Both the position numbers and the translations under genes were made by a program. From Actinomycetota bacterium (GTDB taxonomy: Bacteria > Actinomycetota > Acidimicrobiia > IMCC26256 > PALSA-610): DNA of 37,406 bases. Every line of letters starts with the position of its first letter. The first letter of the stretch is position 1. Positions 7,447-15,176 of the stretch are shown piece by piece. The stretch is from NCBI GenBank assembly GCA_003134555.1, contig PLBO01000122.1:1-37406 (forward strand), read 5' to 3'. Below the pieces are notes generated by a model that was not told the origin of the DNA, made no database searches, and was given only the letters and a program-made list of their open reading frames with translations.

Positions 7447-8904
7447 CTACTGGCCCAGCTTCCGAACGAGGGCCTCGACGAGACCGTCGATGGTGTGCGG
7501 ATCGGCCTCGACGTCGACACACAGGCCTCGGGCCCGCGCGGTCTCGCTTGTCACCGGGCCGATGGATACCACGCTCGGTTGCGGATCGGGGAGCGGCGCG
7601 CCAACCGCGTCGCAGAAGTTGTCGACCGTCGACGACGACGTGAACGTGATCGCGTCGACCCCGCGGGCGCGGAGTCGGGCGAGCGCGTCGGGATCGGCGG
7701 GGGCGGGCTCCGTGCGGTACACCGCGAGCAGCTCGACCTCGTAGCCCTTGCGGCCCAGCCCCGCGGGCAGGACGTCGCGCGCCGCCGCGGCTCGCGCGAG
7801 CAGCACGCGTCCCGTACCGGCGGGAAAGGCGTCGAGCAGCGACTCCGCGACGAATCGCTCGGGCACGAGGTCGGCGCGCAGCCCGCGCCGCGCCAGCGCG
7901 GCCGCAGTTCCGGGCCCGATGACCGCGATTCGAACCGGCGCGAGTGCCCGCGCGTCGAGATTGGCAGACATGAGACCTCGATCGAAGAACGCGTCGACAC
8001 CGTTCGCGGACGTGAACACGACCCACTCGAACCCCGCGAGGTCGGGCACCGTGAAGTCGATCGGAACGATGCGGATCGCGGGCAACTCGAGCACCGTCGC
8101 ACCGAGCGCGACGAGCCGGGCGCGCAGCTCGCTCGTCTGCTCGCGCGCGCGCGTCACCACCACGGTCCGACCGAACAATGGGCGGCGCTCGAACCACGAG
8201 AAGTCGAGCGCGGCGACGTCGCCGACGACGATCGCGCTCGGCGACTCGACGCCCGCGTCGGCAATGGTGCCGAGCGTCGCGCGGACCGTGTGCTGATCGG
8301 GACGGGTGCCGAACCGCACCGCGGCGACCGGAGTGCTCTCGTCGCGGCCGCCGGCGATCAGCGCCTTCGCGATCTCGGCGACGCGGCCCGCGCCCATGAG
8401 GACGACGAGCGTGCCGCCGACGTTCGCGAGCACGTCCCATCGGGTGTCGCTGCCACCCTTGGTCGGGTCCTCGTGGCCGGTGACGACAGTGAAGCTCGTC
8501 GAGACGCGGCGGTGGGTGACCGGGATACCGGCGTAGGCCGCGGCGGCGATCGCGCTGGTCACACCGGGCACGATCTCGAACGGGACGCCGGCCGTGATGC
8601 ACGCTTCGGCTTCCTCTCCTCCGCGACCGAACACGAACGGGTCGCCGCCCTTCAGCCGGACGACCTCACGGCCCGCCGCGCCGCGGGCGACGAGCAGGGC
8701 GTTGATCGCCTCCTGCGTCATCGGCGCGTCACCGGGAGCCTTCCCGACATCGACGAGCTCGGCATCCGGGCGCGCCAACTCCAGCAGCGCACGGGGCGCC
8801 AGCCGGTCGTACACGACGACGTCGGCCGCGCGCAGCAACTCCTCGCCCCGCCGCGTCAGCAACCCCGGGTCGCCGGGCCCGGCGCCGACGAGGTACACGG
8901 TCAC
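7447..8904 (-). CDS. hemD: Fused uroporphyrinogen-III methyltransferase / uroporphyrinogen-III synthase
   Basis: Two enzymes in one 485-residue chain. Residues 1 to about 245 are the SAM-dependent uroporphyrinogen-III C-methyltransferase (CobA/SUMT): GAGPGDPGLLT at 7-17, then VRLKGGDPFVFGRGGEE and a VPGVTSAIAAAAYAGIPVTH stretch. Residues from about 246 to the end are uroporphyrinogen-III synthase (HemD), low in conservation but with the TFTSSSTV segment typical of the family. The fusion makes uroporphyrinogen III and diverts part of it to precorrin-2, and the dehydrogenase gene for siroheme lies in the same operon. This cobA-hemD fusion is common in actinobacteria. The GTG start overlaps the hemC stop by 4 nt. 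Confidence 0.95.
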   Translation of the reverse strand: MTVYLVGAGPGDPGLLTRRGEELLRAADVVVYDRLAPRALLELARPDAELVDVGKAPGDAPMTQEAINALLVARGAAGREVVRLKGGDPFVFGRGGEEAEACITAGVPFEIVPGVTSAIAAAAYAGIPVTHRRVSTSFTVVTGHEDPTKGGSDTRWDVLANVGGTLVVLMGAGRVAEIAKALIAGGRDESTPVAAVRFGTRPDQHTVRATLGTIADAGVESPSAIVVGDVAALDFSWFERRPLFGRTVVVTRAREQTSELRARLVALGATVLELPAIRIVPIDFTVPDLAGFEWVVFTSANGVDAFFDRGLMSANLDARALAPVRIAVIGPGTAAALARRGLRADLVPERFVAESLLDAFPAGTGRVLLARAAAARDVLPAGLGRKGYEVELLAVYRTEPAPADPDALARLRARGVDAITFTSSSTVDNFCDAVGAPLPDPQPSVVSIGPVTSETARARGLCVDVEADPHTIDGLVEALVRKLGQ

Positions 8905-9791
8905 GCGACGTCCTCGAAGAGGGCGCGACCACCCTTACCGTCGAGCAGATCGTTTGCCGCGGTGACGCCGACGTCGCGCGGGTCGTCTCCGGCTACCCGG
9001 GTCCGCAGCACGACGTGCCCGTCGAGGGACGCGAGCAGTGCCTCGAGAACGATCGGGCCGTCACGTCCGTCGGCGCGCGCGAGCGCGCCGACGGGCAGGT
9101 CGCAGCCGCCGCCGAGCTCGGCGAGAAACGCCCGCTCGGCATCGACGGCCCGGTGGGCGACCTGATCGTCGAACGCACGAAGGCGTGCGTGGGTCCGCTC
9201 GTCGTCGACGCGACACTCGGCCGCGAGCGCGCCTTGCGCGACCTGCGGCAACATCACGTCGGGGTCGAGCACGGTGTCGGCGCGCGCGGCGAGTCCGAGC
9301 CGTTCGAGCGCGGCGAAGGCCACGACCACCGCGTCGTAGCCGAGGTCCTCCCGCTTGCGCAGGCGCGTCTCGATGTTGCCGCGCAAGGGCCCGAACAAGA
9401 GGTCGGGCCGCGCGGCGGCGAGTTGGGCCCGACGCCGAACGGAGCCGGTACCGATGCGCGCGCCCGGCACCAGCTGCTCGAACGCGCAACCGACGAGCGC
9501 GTCGCGCGGGTCGGCGCGCTCGGGAATCGTCGCGAGCACGAGCCCCGGCGGCGTCGCGGTCGGGAGGTCCTTCGCGGAGTGCACGGCCACATCGGCGCGG
9601 CCGTCGACGACCGCCTGCTGCACTTCCTTCGTGAACACTCCCAGGCCGCCGATCGCGTGCAGCTCGGAGGTCTGGTCGCGGTCACCCGTCGTCGACACCA
9701 ACACGAACTCGACGTCGCGGCCGAGGAGATCGCCGACGCGCTCGGCTTGCCACCGTGCGAGCGCGCTCGCGCGCGTCGCGATCCGAATCAC
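8901..9791 (-). CDS. hemC: Hydroxymethylbilane synthase (porphobilinogen deaminase)
   Basis: Polymerises four porphobilinogens to hydroxymethylbilane. Family motifs: RIATRASALARWQ at the N-terminus, catalytic Asp75 in SAKDLPT, LRGNIETRLRK, and the dipyrromethane-cofactor cysteine Cys230 in GGGCDLPVG. I set the start at GTG 9791 (296 residues), which gives the usual N-terminus and lies 13 nt after the hemA stop. The reading frame stays open upstream into hemA, but those 35 residues do not resemble the family. Confidence 0.95.
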   Translation of the reverse strand: MIRIATRASALARWQAERVGDLLGRDVEFVLVSTTGDRDQTSELHAIGGLGVFTKEVQQAVVDGRADVAVHSAKDLPTATPPGLVLATIPERADPRDALVGCAFEQLVPGARIGTGSVRRRAQLAAARPDLLFGPLRGNIETRLRKREDLGYDAVVVAFAALERLGLAARADTVLDPDVMLPQVAQGALAAECRVDDERTHARLRAFDDQVAHRAVDAERAFLAELGGGCDLPVGALARADGRDGPIVLEALLASLDGHVVLRTRVAGDDPRDVGVTAANDLLDGKGGRALFEDVA

Positions 9792-9804
9792 ACGACATTC
9801 CGGA

Positions 9805-11091
9805 TCATTCGGATTCGACCGTCGGCTCGGTCGGGAGGTCGAAGAGCGAAGCCAAGGCGTCGGCGTAGTAGTCGCCCCGCGGTGTTCCGGCCGCATCTTT
9901 CACGCGAACGGTGGGCTCGTGCAGCAGCTTGTTGATCACACCTTGCGTGATCGCGTCGATCAACTCGCGCGCATCGGGATCGAGCTTGGCCAGCTTGGCG
10001 CGGAACCGCTCGAGCTCGCCGCGCCGAACGTCTTCGGCGAGATCGCGCAGTGACGTGACCAGTGGACCGACCTCGCGCGCGGCGCGTTCCGCGCGGTAGC
10101 GCTCGATCTCGGCGGCGAGGATCGCGCGTACCTTGCCGATCTCGCCCCGGCGCCTCTCGGCCGAGCGCTGGGCGTATTCCTTCAGGTCGTCGAGGTCGAG
10201 CAGGGTGACGTCGGGGATGTCGCCGACGCCGGGATCGACGTCACGCGGCAACGCGACGTCGACGACGAGCAGCGGCCTGCCGTCCCGGCACGCCATGACC
10301 ATCTCGACCATCGCGCGCTCGACGAGCACCTCGGACGACGCCGTCGACGTCAACAGCACGTCGGTGTCGACGAGGGTGTCGGCAATCTCGGTCAGCGGGA
10401 TCGCGCGCGCGCCGATCTGCGTCGCCAGTCGCTCTGCGCGCTCCACCGTTCGATTCGCGACGACCACCTCCGCGACGCCACGCGACCGCAGCGTCGACGC
10501 GAGACCCGACCCCATGTGGCCGGCGCCGATCACGAGCACCCGCGCGCCGTCGAGGTCGCCGAGATGCTCGGCCGCGACCGCGACTGCGGCCGACGGTATG
10601 GAGACGGGATGGCGCGAGATCCCGGTTTCCGTCCGCACCCGCTTGCCGGATTCGACCGCGTGCTTGAACATCCGCGAGAGCAGCTGCGGTGCGGTCTGCT
10701 CTCGCACCCCCGTCTGCCACGCTTCCCGAACCTGACCGAGGATCTCGCTCTCGCCGACGATCATCGAGTCGAGGCCGGCCGCGACCGAGAACAGATGCGC
10801 CACCGCGGCTTCGTCGTAATAGGTGTAGAGGTGGTCGGCGAACTCGTCGGGATCGGCACCCGAGTGCGCGGCCAGGAAGTCGCGCACGTCGCCGACCGCC
10901 GCGTGGAATTGCGTGCAACGGGCGTAGATCTCGGTGCGGTTGCACGTCGACAACAGCACGACTTCGAGCAGGTGCTCGCGCGCGGCCAGATCGTGCAACG
11001 CCTTCGCGAGCCGATCCTCGGGCACAGTCATGCGCTCGAGCAGCTCGACCGGGACCGTCCGGTGGTTCAGACCGACGACGAGGAGAGACAC
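9805..11091 (-). CDS. hemA: Glutamyl-tRNA reductase
   Basis: NADPH-dependent reduction of glutamyl-tRNA to glutamate-1-semialdehyde, the committed step of the C5 haem pathway. GLNHRTVPVELLER opens the protein, the catalytic cysteine is Cys50 in LSTCNRTEIYA, and GLDSMIVGESEILGQ and the nucleotide loop VIGAGHMG follow. Length (428) is typical. The GTG start lies 25 nt inside the upstream precorrin-2 dehydrogenase gene, so the two are translationally linked. The rex-hemA-hemC-hemD order matches the Rex-controlled operon of Streptomyces. Confidence 0.96.
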   Translation of the reverse strand: MSLLVVGLNHRTVPVELLERMTVPEDRLAKALHDLAAREHLLEVVLLSTCNRTEIYARCTQFHAAVGDVRDFLAAHSGADPDEFADHLYTYYDEAAVAHLFSVAAGLDSMIVGESEILGQVREAWQTGVREQTAPQLLSRMFKHAVESGKRVRTETGISRHPVSIPSAAVAVAAEHLGDLDGARVLVIGAGHMGSGLASTLRSRGVAEVVVANRTVERAERLATQIGARAIPLTEIADTLVDTDVLLTSTASSEVLVERAMVEMVMACRDGRPLLVVDVALPRDVDPGVGDIPDVTLLDLDDLKEYAQRSAERRRGEIGKVRAILAAEIERYRAERAAREVGPLVTSLRDLAEDVRRGELERFRAKLAKLDPDARELIDAITQGVINKLLHEPTVRVKDAAGTPRGDYYADALASLFDLPTEPTVESE

Positions 11092-11729
11092 GTCCTCAAC
11101 AACTCCCTTGCCTCGTCGACACGACCCGCACGCACGAGTTCCACGATGCCGCCGTCGAACACCGATTGCCAGTCGGCTTCTTCGCTGGAACGCCCCGCGC
11201 CCCGCAACTCTTCCCGAGCATCGGAGAGCAGGTCGAGCAGGGTCTCGTACTCAGGTCCGATCTCCTGTTCCAACTGGCGGCGCAGCTGCGCGGCCAGCGC
11301 CGGGCTGCGACCTCCCGTCCCGACGCTCACGACGAGGTCGCCGCGACGGATGACGGACATCAGCGTAAAGGAGCAGTTGGCGGGGTCGTCGGCACTGTTG
11401 ACCCAGATTCTCCCCGCCTCGCCCGCCGCGTGGACGGCCGCGTTCACTGCGGGATCGTCGGTCGCCGTGAGCGCGAGCCAGGCTCCCTCGAGATCAGCGG
11501 GACGGAACGCGCGCTCGTGCAGCACGAGCCGCCCCGTATCGGCCCAGGCGCGCACCTCGGCGGCGGACTCGGGCGACACCACCACGACCTCCGCGCCCGT
11601 GTCGAGCAGCGGCTGGATCTTGCGCACCGCGATACGGCCGCCGCCGACGACCACCACGCGTCGCCCGCGCACCAGCAGGTTCACCGGATAACCGATGAGA
11701 CCCGGGCGGCCGGCTCGACGTCCCATCAC
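11067..11729 (-). CDS. Precorrin-2 dehydrogenase (siroheme synthase N-terminal type)
   Basis: NAD-dependent oxidation of precorrin-2 to sirohydrochlorin, possibly also iron insertion, as in Met8p and the CysG N-terminal domain. The Rossmann loop is VVVVGGGRIAVRKIQPLL near residues 25-42; a later NSADDPANCSF segment matches the conserved region holding the catalytic aspartate. 220 residues is a normal size. Together with the CobA half of the fusion downstream it completes a siroheme branch. The start is either GTG 11729, overlapping the rex stop (GTGA), or the adjacent ATG 11726; the two differ by one residue. Confidence 0.9.
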   Translation of the reverse strand: MMGRRAGRPGLIGYPVNLLVRGRRVVVVGGGRIAVRKIQPLLDTGAEVVVVSPESAAEVRAWADTGRLVLHERAFRPADLEGAWLALTATDDPAVNAAVHAAGEAGRIWVNSADDPANCSFTLMSVIRRGDLVVSVGTGGRSPALAAQLRRQLEQEIGPEYETLLDLLSDAREELRGAGRSSEEADWQSVFDGGIVELVRAGRVDEARELLRTCLSSSSV

Positions 11730-12400
11730 CCAGCCCGTTCGCGGGGCGGCGTGGCGCCGCTCGTGGCGCGCCGGAGTTGGTAGAAGGAAAGGATCTGCAG
11801 CTCGATGGCGAGGTCGACCTTGCGCATCGACACGCCTTCGGGCACCGAGCAGACGGCCGGCGCGAAGTTCAGGATCGACGTGACGCCGGCGGCCACGAGG
11901 CGGTCGGCGACGTCCTGCGCGGCGGAGGCGGGCGTGGCGAGGATGCCGATCGCGATGCTGTGCTCGCGGACCACCTCGTCGAGGTCGTCGATCGATACGA
12001 CAGCGAGCTCGCCGATCCGGTGGCCGACGAGCGCCGGGTCGGCGTCGATCAGCACTTCCACGCGAAACCCTCGCGCACCGAAGCCACGGTAGTTGGCGAG
12101 CGCGCGCCCGAGGTTGCCGATACCGACGATCGCGACCGGCCAGTCGCGGGTCAGCCCGAGCTCGCGCGAGATCTCGTGCAGCAGGTACTCGACGTCGTAG
12201 CCGACACCGCGGGTGCCGTAGGAGCCGAGGTACGACAGGTCCTTACGGACCTTCGCGGCGTTGACTCCGGCCAGTTCCGCGAGGCGTTCGGACGAGATGG
12301 TCGCGACCTGGCGCTCGCCGGTCTCCATGAGCGCCCGGTAATAGAGCGGCAGGCGGGCGACGGTCGCCTCCGGGATCCGGCGTCGCGACGCAGCTGTCAC
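11726..12400 (-). CDS. rex: Redox-sensing transcriptional repressor Rex
   Basis: NADH/NAD+ sensing repressor. The N-terminal winged helix contains SERLAELAGVNAAKVRKDL and YLGSYGTRGVGYDV, both hallmark Rex segments; the Rossmann domain begins VAIVGIGNLGRALANY. Length 224 fits. Rex falls off DNA when NADH is high. It is the first gene of the haem operon, and an excellent Rex operator lies in its own promoter (12458-12475), so autoregulation and redox control of haem synthesis are expected. The GTG start has AAAGGA seven nt upstream. Confidence 0.95.
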   Translation of the reverse strand: MTAASRRRIPEATVARLPLYYRALMETGERQVATISSERLAELAGVNAAKVRKDLSYLGSYGTRGVGYDVEYLLHEISRELGLTRDWPVAIVGIGNLGRALANYRGFGARGFRVEVLIDADPALVGHRIGELAVVSIDDLDEVVREHSIAIGILATPASAAQDVADRLVAAGVTSILNFAPAVCSVPEGVSMRKVDLAIELQILSFYQLRRATSGATPPRERAG

Positions 12401-12445
12401 CCGAGTGTCCTTTCAGCGCTCCGCAGTGGAGGCGCCCCTGCCAGC

Positions 12446-12475
12446 AGGGTACCGAGCTTGTGCACGCGTTCTCAA
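12446..12475 (-). promoter_or_regulatory. rex-haem operon promoter with Rex operator
   Basis: The 18-bp palindrome TTGTGCACGCGTTCTCAA (12458-12475) matches the Streptomyces-type Rex operator TTGTGAACGCGTTCACAA at 16 of 18 bases. On the minus strand TTGAGA (12470-12475) is a good -35 and TACCCT (12446-12451) a -10, 18 nt apart. The operator therefore covers the -35 box and spacer, the position expected for repression. Confidence 0.8.
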
Positions 12476-12544
12476 AGTGTGGCGGCATGTTCTACCGGGC
12501 CGGAGCGAGGAATCTTGCGGGCCGGGTCGCAGGATCGGCGGAGG

Positions 12545-12550
12545 TACCCT
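12545..12550 (+). promoter_or_regulatory. TAnnnT hexamer, likely leaderless promoter
   Basis: TACCCT nine nt before the ATG of the seven-helix protein at 12560, which has no close ribosome site. Confidence 0.45.
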
Positions 12551-12559
12551 CGCAGCCGC

Positions 12560-13339
12560 ATGGTCGCCGGCCTCGCCTTCCTCGCCACCGCCGTCGCGAC
12601 CGTCTTCGCGCAGGCCACCGGGGTCCGCTACTCGCGTTCGAAGGCGCCGCACCAGGGCGCCTGGACCTTCGCGCTGGCCCTGTTCGCCCTGGCGTCGGCC
12701 GCGCTCGCGACCGCGGCCTCGACCGGCTGGGATCGCGGGACGTTCCGCGCGTTCTACCTACTCGGTGCGGTGTTGAACGTGCCGTGGCTCGCCCTCGGCA
12801 CCGTCTACCTGCTGGGCGGCCGCCGGATCGGCAACCGCGTCCGCACCGGTCTCGTGCTGTTCACCGGCTTCGCGACCGGCGTGATCCTTGCCGCACCGAT
12901 CCACGGTGTAATCGTGCGCGACGGTGGCATCCCCGTCGGTAAGGACCACTTCGGCGTCCTGCCGCGCGTCCTCGCCGCGGCAGGCAGCGGCGTCGGCGCG
13001 GTCGTGGTGTTCGGAGGAGCCCTCTACTCGGCCATCCGCTTCGCGCGCCGGCGCACGCCGGGCGCCGGCTCACTCGCGGGTGGCAACGCGCTCATCGCGC
13101 TCGGGACGCTCGTGCTGTCGAGCGGCGGATTGCTCCAGGGCGTCGTCGGCCAGGACGAAGCGTTCACGATCTCGCTCGCCGCGGGAATCGTCGTGGTCTA
13201 CGCCGGCTTCGTCGTCGCGTCGTCCGCGGCGCGTCCGGCCGCCGCCGTCGACGATGCCGACAAGGCGCGCCGGACGAGCTTGCCCGCGAGCGTGCGCGGC
13301 AGCGCGTCGACCACTTCCACGCGCGTCGGCAACTTGTAG
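12560..13339 (+). CDS. Seven-helix membrane protein, unknown function
   Basis: 259 residues, not recognised. Seven hydrophobic helices can be drawn, the first at residues 1-21 and the last ending near 228, with short loops and basic positions (RYSRSK, RRIGNR, RFARRRTPG) on the inner side. After the last helix come about 30 residues rich in Ala/Ser/Arg that overlap the 3' end of the convergent acyl-CoA ligase gene by 142 nt. No motif for transport or catalysis is evident. Transcribed away from rex; the 159-nt spacer to rex holds promoters for both. The ATG at 12560 is chosen because it begins the first helix and has a -10-like hexamer in front. Confidence 0.75.
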   Translation: MVAGLAFLATAVATVFAQATGVRYSRSKAPHQGAWTFALALFALASAALATAASTGWDRGTFRAFYLLGAVLNVPWLALGTVYLLGGRRIGNRVRTGLVLFTGFATGVILAAPIHGVIVRDGGIPVGKDHFGVLPRVLAAAGSGVGAVVVFGGALYSAIRFARRRTPGAGSLAGGNALIALGTLVLSSGGLLQGVVGQDEAFTISLAAGIVVVYAGFVVASSAARPAAAVDDADKARRTSLPASVRGSASTTSTRVGNL

Positions 13340-14724
13340 CGCGCGAGCTGTCGACCCGCGTGGCGCAGCAGCTCGACCGGGTCGGGAGTCTGCCCGGCGC
13401 GCGGCACGACGTAGGCGACGACCGTCTCGCCCGTCCGGGGATGCGGTTCGCCAATCACCGCGACGTCGTCGACGTCACGGTGGCTGCGCAACGCCTCCTC
13501 CACCTCGCCGGGGAACACGTTGAAGCCCGACACGATCACGACGTCCTTGGCGCGATCGACCAGCGTCAACCATCCGTCGGGGGCGGCGACCGCGATGTCG
13601 CCGGTGTGCAGCCAACCGTCGACGAGCACCGCGTTCGTCGTCGCGGCATCGTTCCAATAGCCGGCGAACACGTTCGCACCGCGCACTACCAGCTCGCCCG
13701 GATCGCCTTCGAGCACCGCATTGCCGTCGCGGTCGAGCAATCGGACCTCGACGCCCGGGAGCGGCGGTCCGATCGATCCCGGCCGCGCCTCGGCCGCCAA
13801 GGCGGTGGTCGTGACGACCGGCGACGCCTCCGTGAGGCCGTATCCGTCGTGCACAATCACGCCGAAACGCTCGTGCATGCCGGCCGCGGTTTGCGGAGTG
13901 AGCGTCGTCGCGCCCGAGACGCACAGCCGGACGGCTCGGAACGACTCCCGTGGCGCCGCGGCGTCGTCGAGACCGAGCCAGGCGTCGTAGATCGCGGGAA
14001 CTCCCGCGACCACAGTGACACCGTCGTCGCGTACGCGCGCGAGCGTCTCGACCGGGTGGAAGTGATCGACGAGAGACACTGACGCGCCCGCGTGCAGCGC
14101 GAGCCCGAGCGCGACGTTCAACCCGTACACGTGAAAGAGCGGGAGCACACCGAGCGCGACGTCGTCGGCCGTCACCCGGAGCCCCGGATGCGATTGCATC
14201 TGCTCGATGTTCGCGAGCAGCGACCCGTGCGTGAGCATCGCGGGCTTGGGCGCGCCCGCGGTGCCTGCGGTGAAGAGCAGAACGGCGAGGTCGGTCGCGT
14301 CCTTCGGCACTGGTTCGAGCGACGCGACGGCCGTCGTGATGTCGTCTACGACGACGACGGGTATCGCTTTCGCACATTGGGCAACGGCCCGGCGCGCGAG
14401 GTCGGCGTTCGCGCTCGACGCGAGTGCGAGCACTGGTTCGACTGCGTCGAGCTCGCGCGCGAGCTCGTGCGAAGGGGAACCGACATTGAGCGGCACGGCG
14501 ACCGCGCCGGCGGCGAGTGTCCCGAGATACGCGGCCACGAAGGCGGCCTCGTTGCCCGCGACGATCACGACCCGGTCGCCCGGGCGCGCGTGCCCGGACA
14601 CTTCGGTCGCTACGGACGCGCCCCGGGCCGCGAGTTGCGCGTACGTGGTCGGCTCCGGCCCGGCGAGAGCGAGATGATCGGGCAACGTCTCGGCGGTCGC
14701 GAGCAACATCGCGGCGAGGTTCAC
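13198..14724 (-). CDS. AMP-forming acyl-CoA synthetase/ligase
   Basis: ANL-superfamily enzyme that adenylates a carboxylic acid and transfers it to CoA. Core motifs: the phosphate loop FTAGTAGAPKPAMLTH (151-166), GYGLTEASPVV, DGWLHTGDIA, the hinge VDRAKDVVIVSGFNVFPGEVE, and the C-terminal lysine Lys482 in RTLAGKLVRRAL. The phosphate loop deviates: the usual PKG is PKP and TSGTTG is TAGTAG. The substrate cannot be read from sequence; 508 residues fits medium- or long-chain acyl-CoA synthetases. The GTG start is preceded by a GAGGG stretch. The 3' end overlaps the convergent membrane-protein gene, and the last 25 residues after the catalytic lysine look unconserved. Confidence 0.88.
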   Translation of the reverse strand: MNLAAMLLATAETLPDHLALAGPEPTTYAQLAARGASVATEVSGHARPGDRVVIVAGNEAAFVAAYLGTLAAGAVAVPLNVGSPSHELARELDAVEPVLALASSANADLARRAVAQCAKAIPVVVVDDITTAVASLEPVPKDATDLAVLLFTAGTAGAPKPAMLTHGSLLANIEQMQSHPGLRVTADDVALGVLPLFHVYGLNVALGLALHAGASVSLVDHFHPVETLARVRDDGVTVVAGVPAIYDAWLGLDDAAAPRESFRAVRLCVSGATTLTPQTAAGMHERFGVIVHDGYGLTEASPVVTTTALAAEARPGSIGPPLPGVEVRLLDRDGNAVLEGDPGELVVRGANVFAGYWNDAATTNAVLVDGWLHTGDIAVAAPDGWLTLVDRAKDVVIVSGFNVFPGEVEEALRSHRDVDDVAVIGEPHPRTGETVVAYVVPRAGQTPDPVELLRHAGRQLARYKLPTRVEVVDALPRTLAGKLVRRALSASSTAAAGRAADDATTKPA

Positions 14725-15086
14725 GCCCCGGCCCTCGTTGGAGACCGCCGTCGCCCGCTCTGTGACACGGCCCGGAGGCTACGTGAGGGCGGAACGTAAA
14801 GGCCCGAAGAGAAGGAGGGATTCCGGCCGCAGTTGCGGACGTTTCTGGGGCGGGCTGGGAGGCTACGTTGCGTGGACACCCTGGGTTTCCCCGTGGTGGC
14901 CACACGCCCACACCCGCGACCGGAACCCCGATCTCATTGCGAGGCGGTCCGGAGAGCCGTTGGGTCGCCGGTTGGGCCAGCCTCCCGCCGGTGTCCCGGT
15001 CCGCCATCGCTGTACGCCAAATAACGACACGCTCCGCGCGGATCTTGAGAAGATCTGCCACTCTTCGTGGCGTCGAGGCGGGCCCG
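14725..15086. other. 362-nt intergenic region
   Basis: No convincing gene. It should hold the promoter of the leftward acyl-CoA ligase gene; TACGTT on the minus strand (14793-14798) is one candidate -10. An 11-bp direct repeat GGAGGCTACGT occurs at 14774-14784 and 14858-14868. Two adjacent hairpins lie at 15038-15071. Open frames here have codon use and composition unlike the neighbours. Confidence 0.5.
15038..15071 (-). terminator. Tandem hairpins downstream of the SAM-enzyme operon
   Basis: 15038-15058 forms a nine-pair stem (one G-U) with a GAG loop around GATCTT/AAGATC; 15057-15071 forms a five-pair GCCAC/GTGGC stem. They begin about 15 nt after the stop of the 29-residue peptide. There is no T tract, so a terminator role is only plausible. 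Confidence 0.35.
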
Positions 15087-15176
15087 TCAGCCGATGTGGA
15101 AGACGAATTGGGTCAACGCGGCAACGAGAATGAGCACCAGCAACACAACGAGTACGAGGCTGGTTCCCCACCGCAT
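15087..15176 (-). CDS. 29-residue single-helix membrane peptide
   Basis: Begins MRWGTSLVLVV and is almost wholly hydrophobic, ending QFVFHIG. The ATG overlaps the stop of the SAM hydroxide adenosyltransferase gene (ATGA), so it is probably translated by coupling. A single arginine after Met1 suggests an N-in orientation. No family recognised. It could be chance, but the overlap and the complete membrane helix argue for a real small protein. Confidence 0.45.
   Translation of the reverse strand: MRWGTSLVLVVLLVLILVAALTQFVFHIG

Noticed and set aside
6538-9165. Very long plus-strand open frame (875 codons) across hemB-hemD-hemC
   Set aside because: It is antisense to three clear haem genes; long shadow frames are common in GC-rich DNA, and its Arg/Asp/His-rich translation has no motif.
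14833-15024. Open frame beginning near a TACGTT hexamer in the 362-nt spacer
   Set aside because: Arg/Pro-rich translation with no domain-like pattern and codon use unlike neighbouring genes; looks like non-coding DNA.
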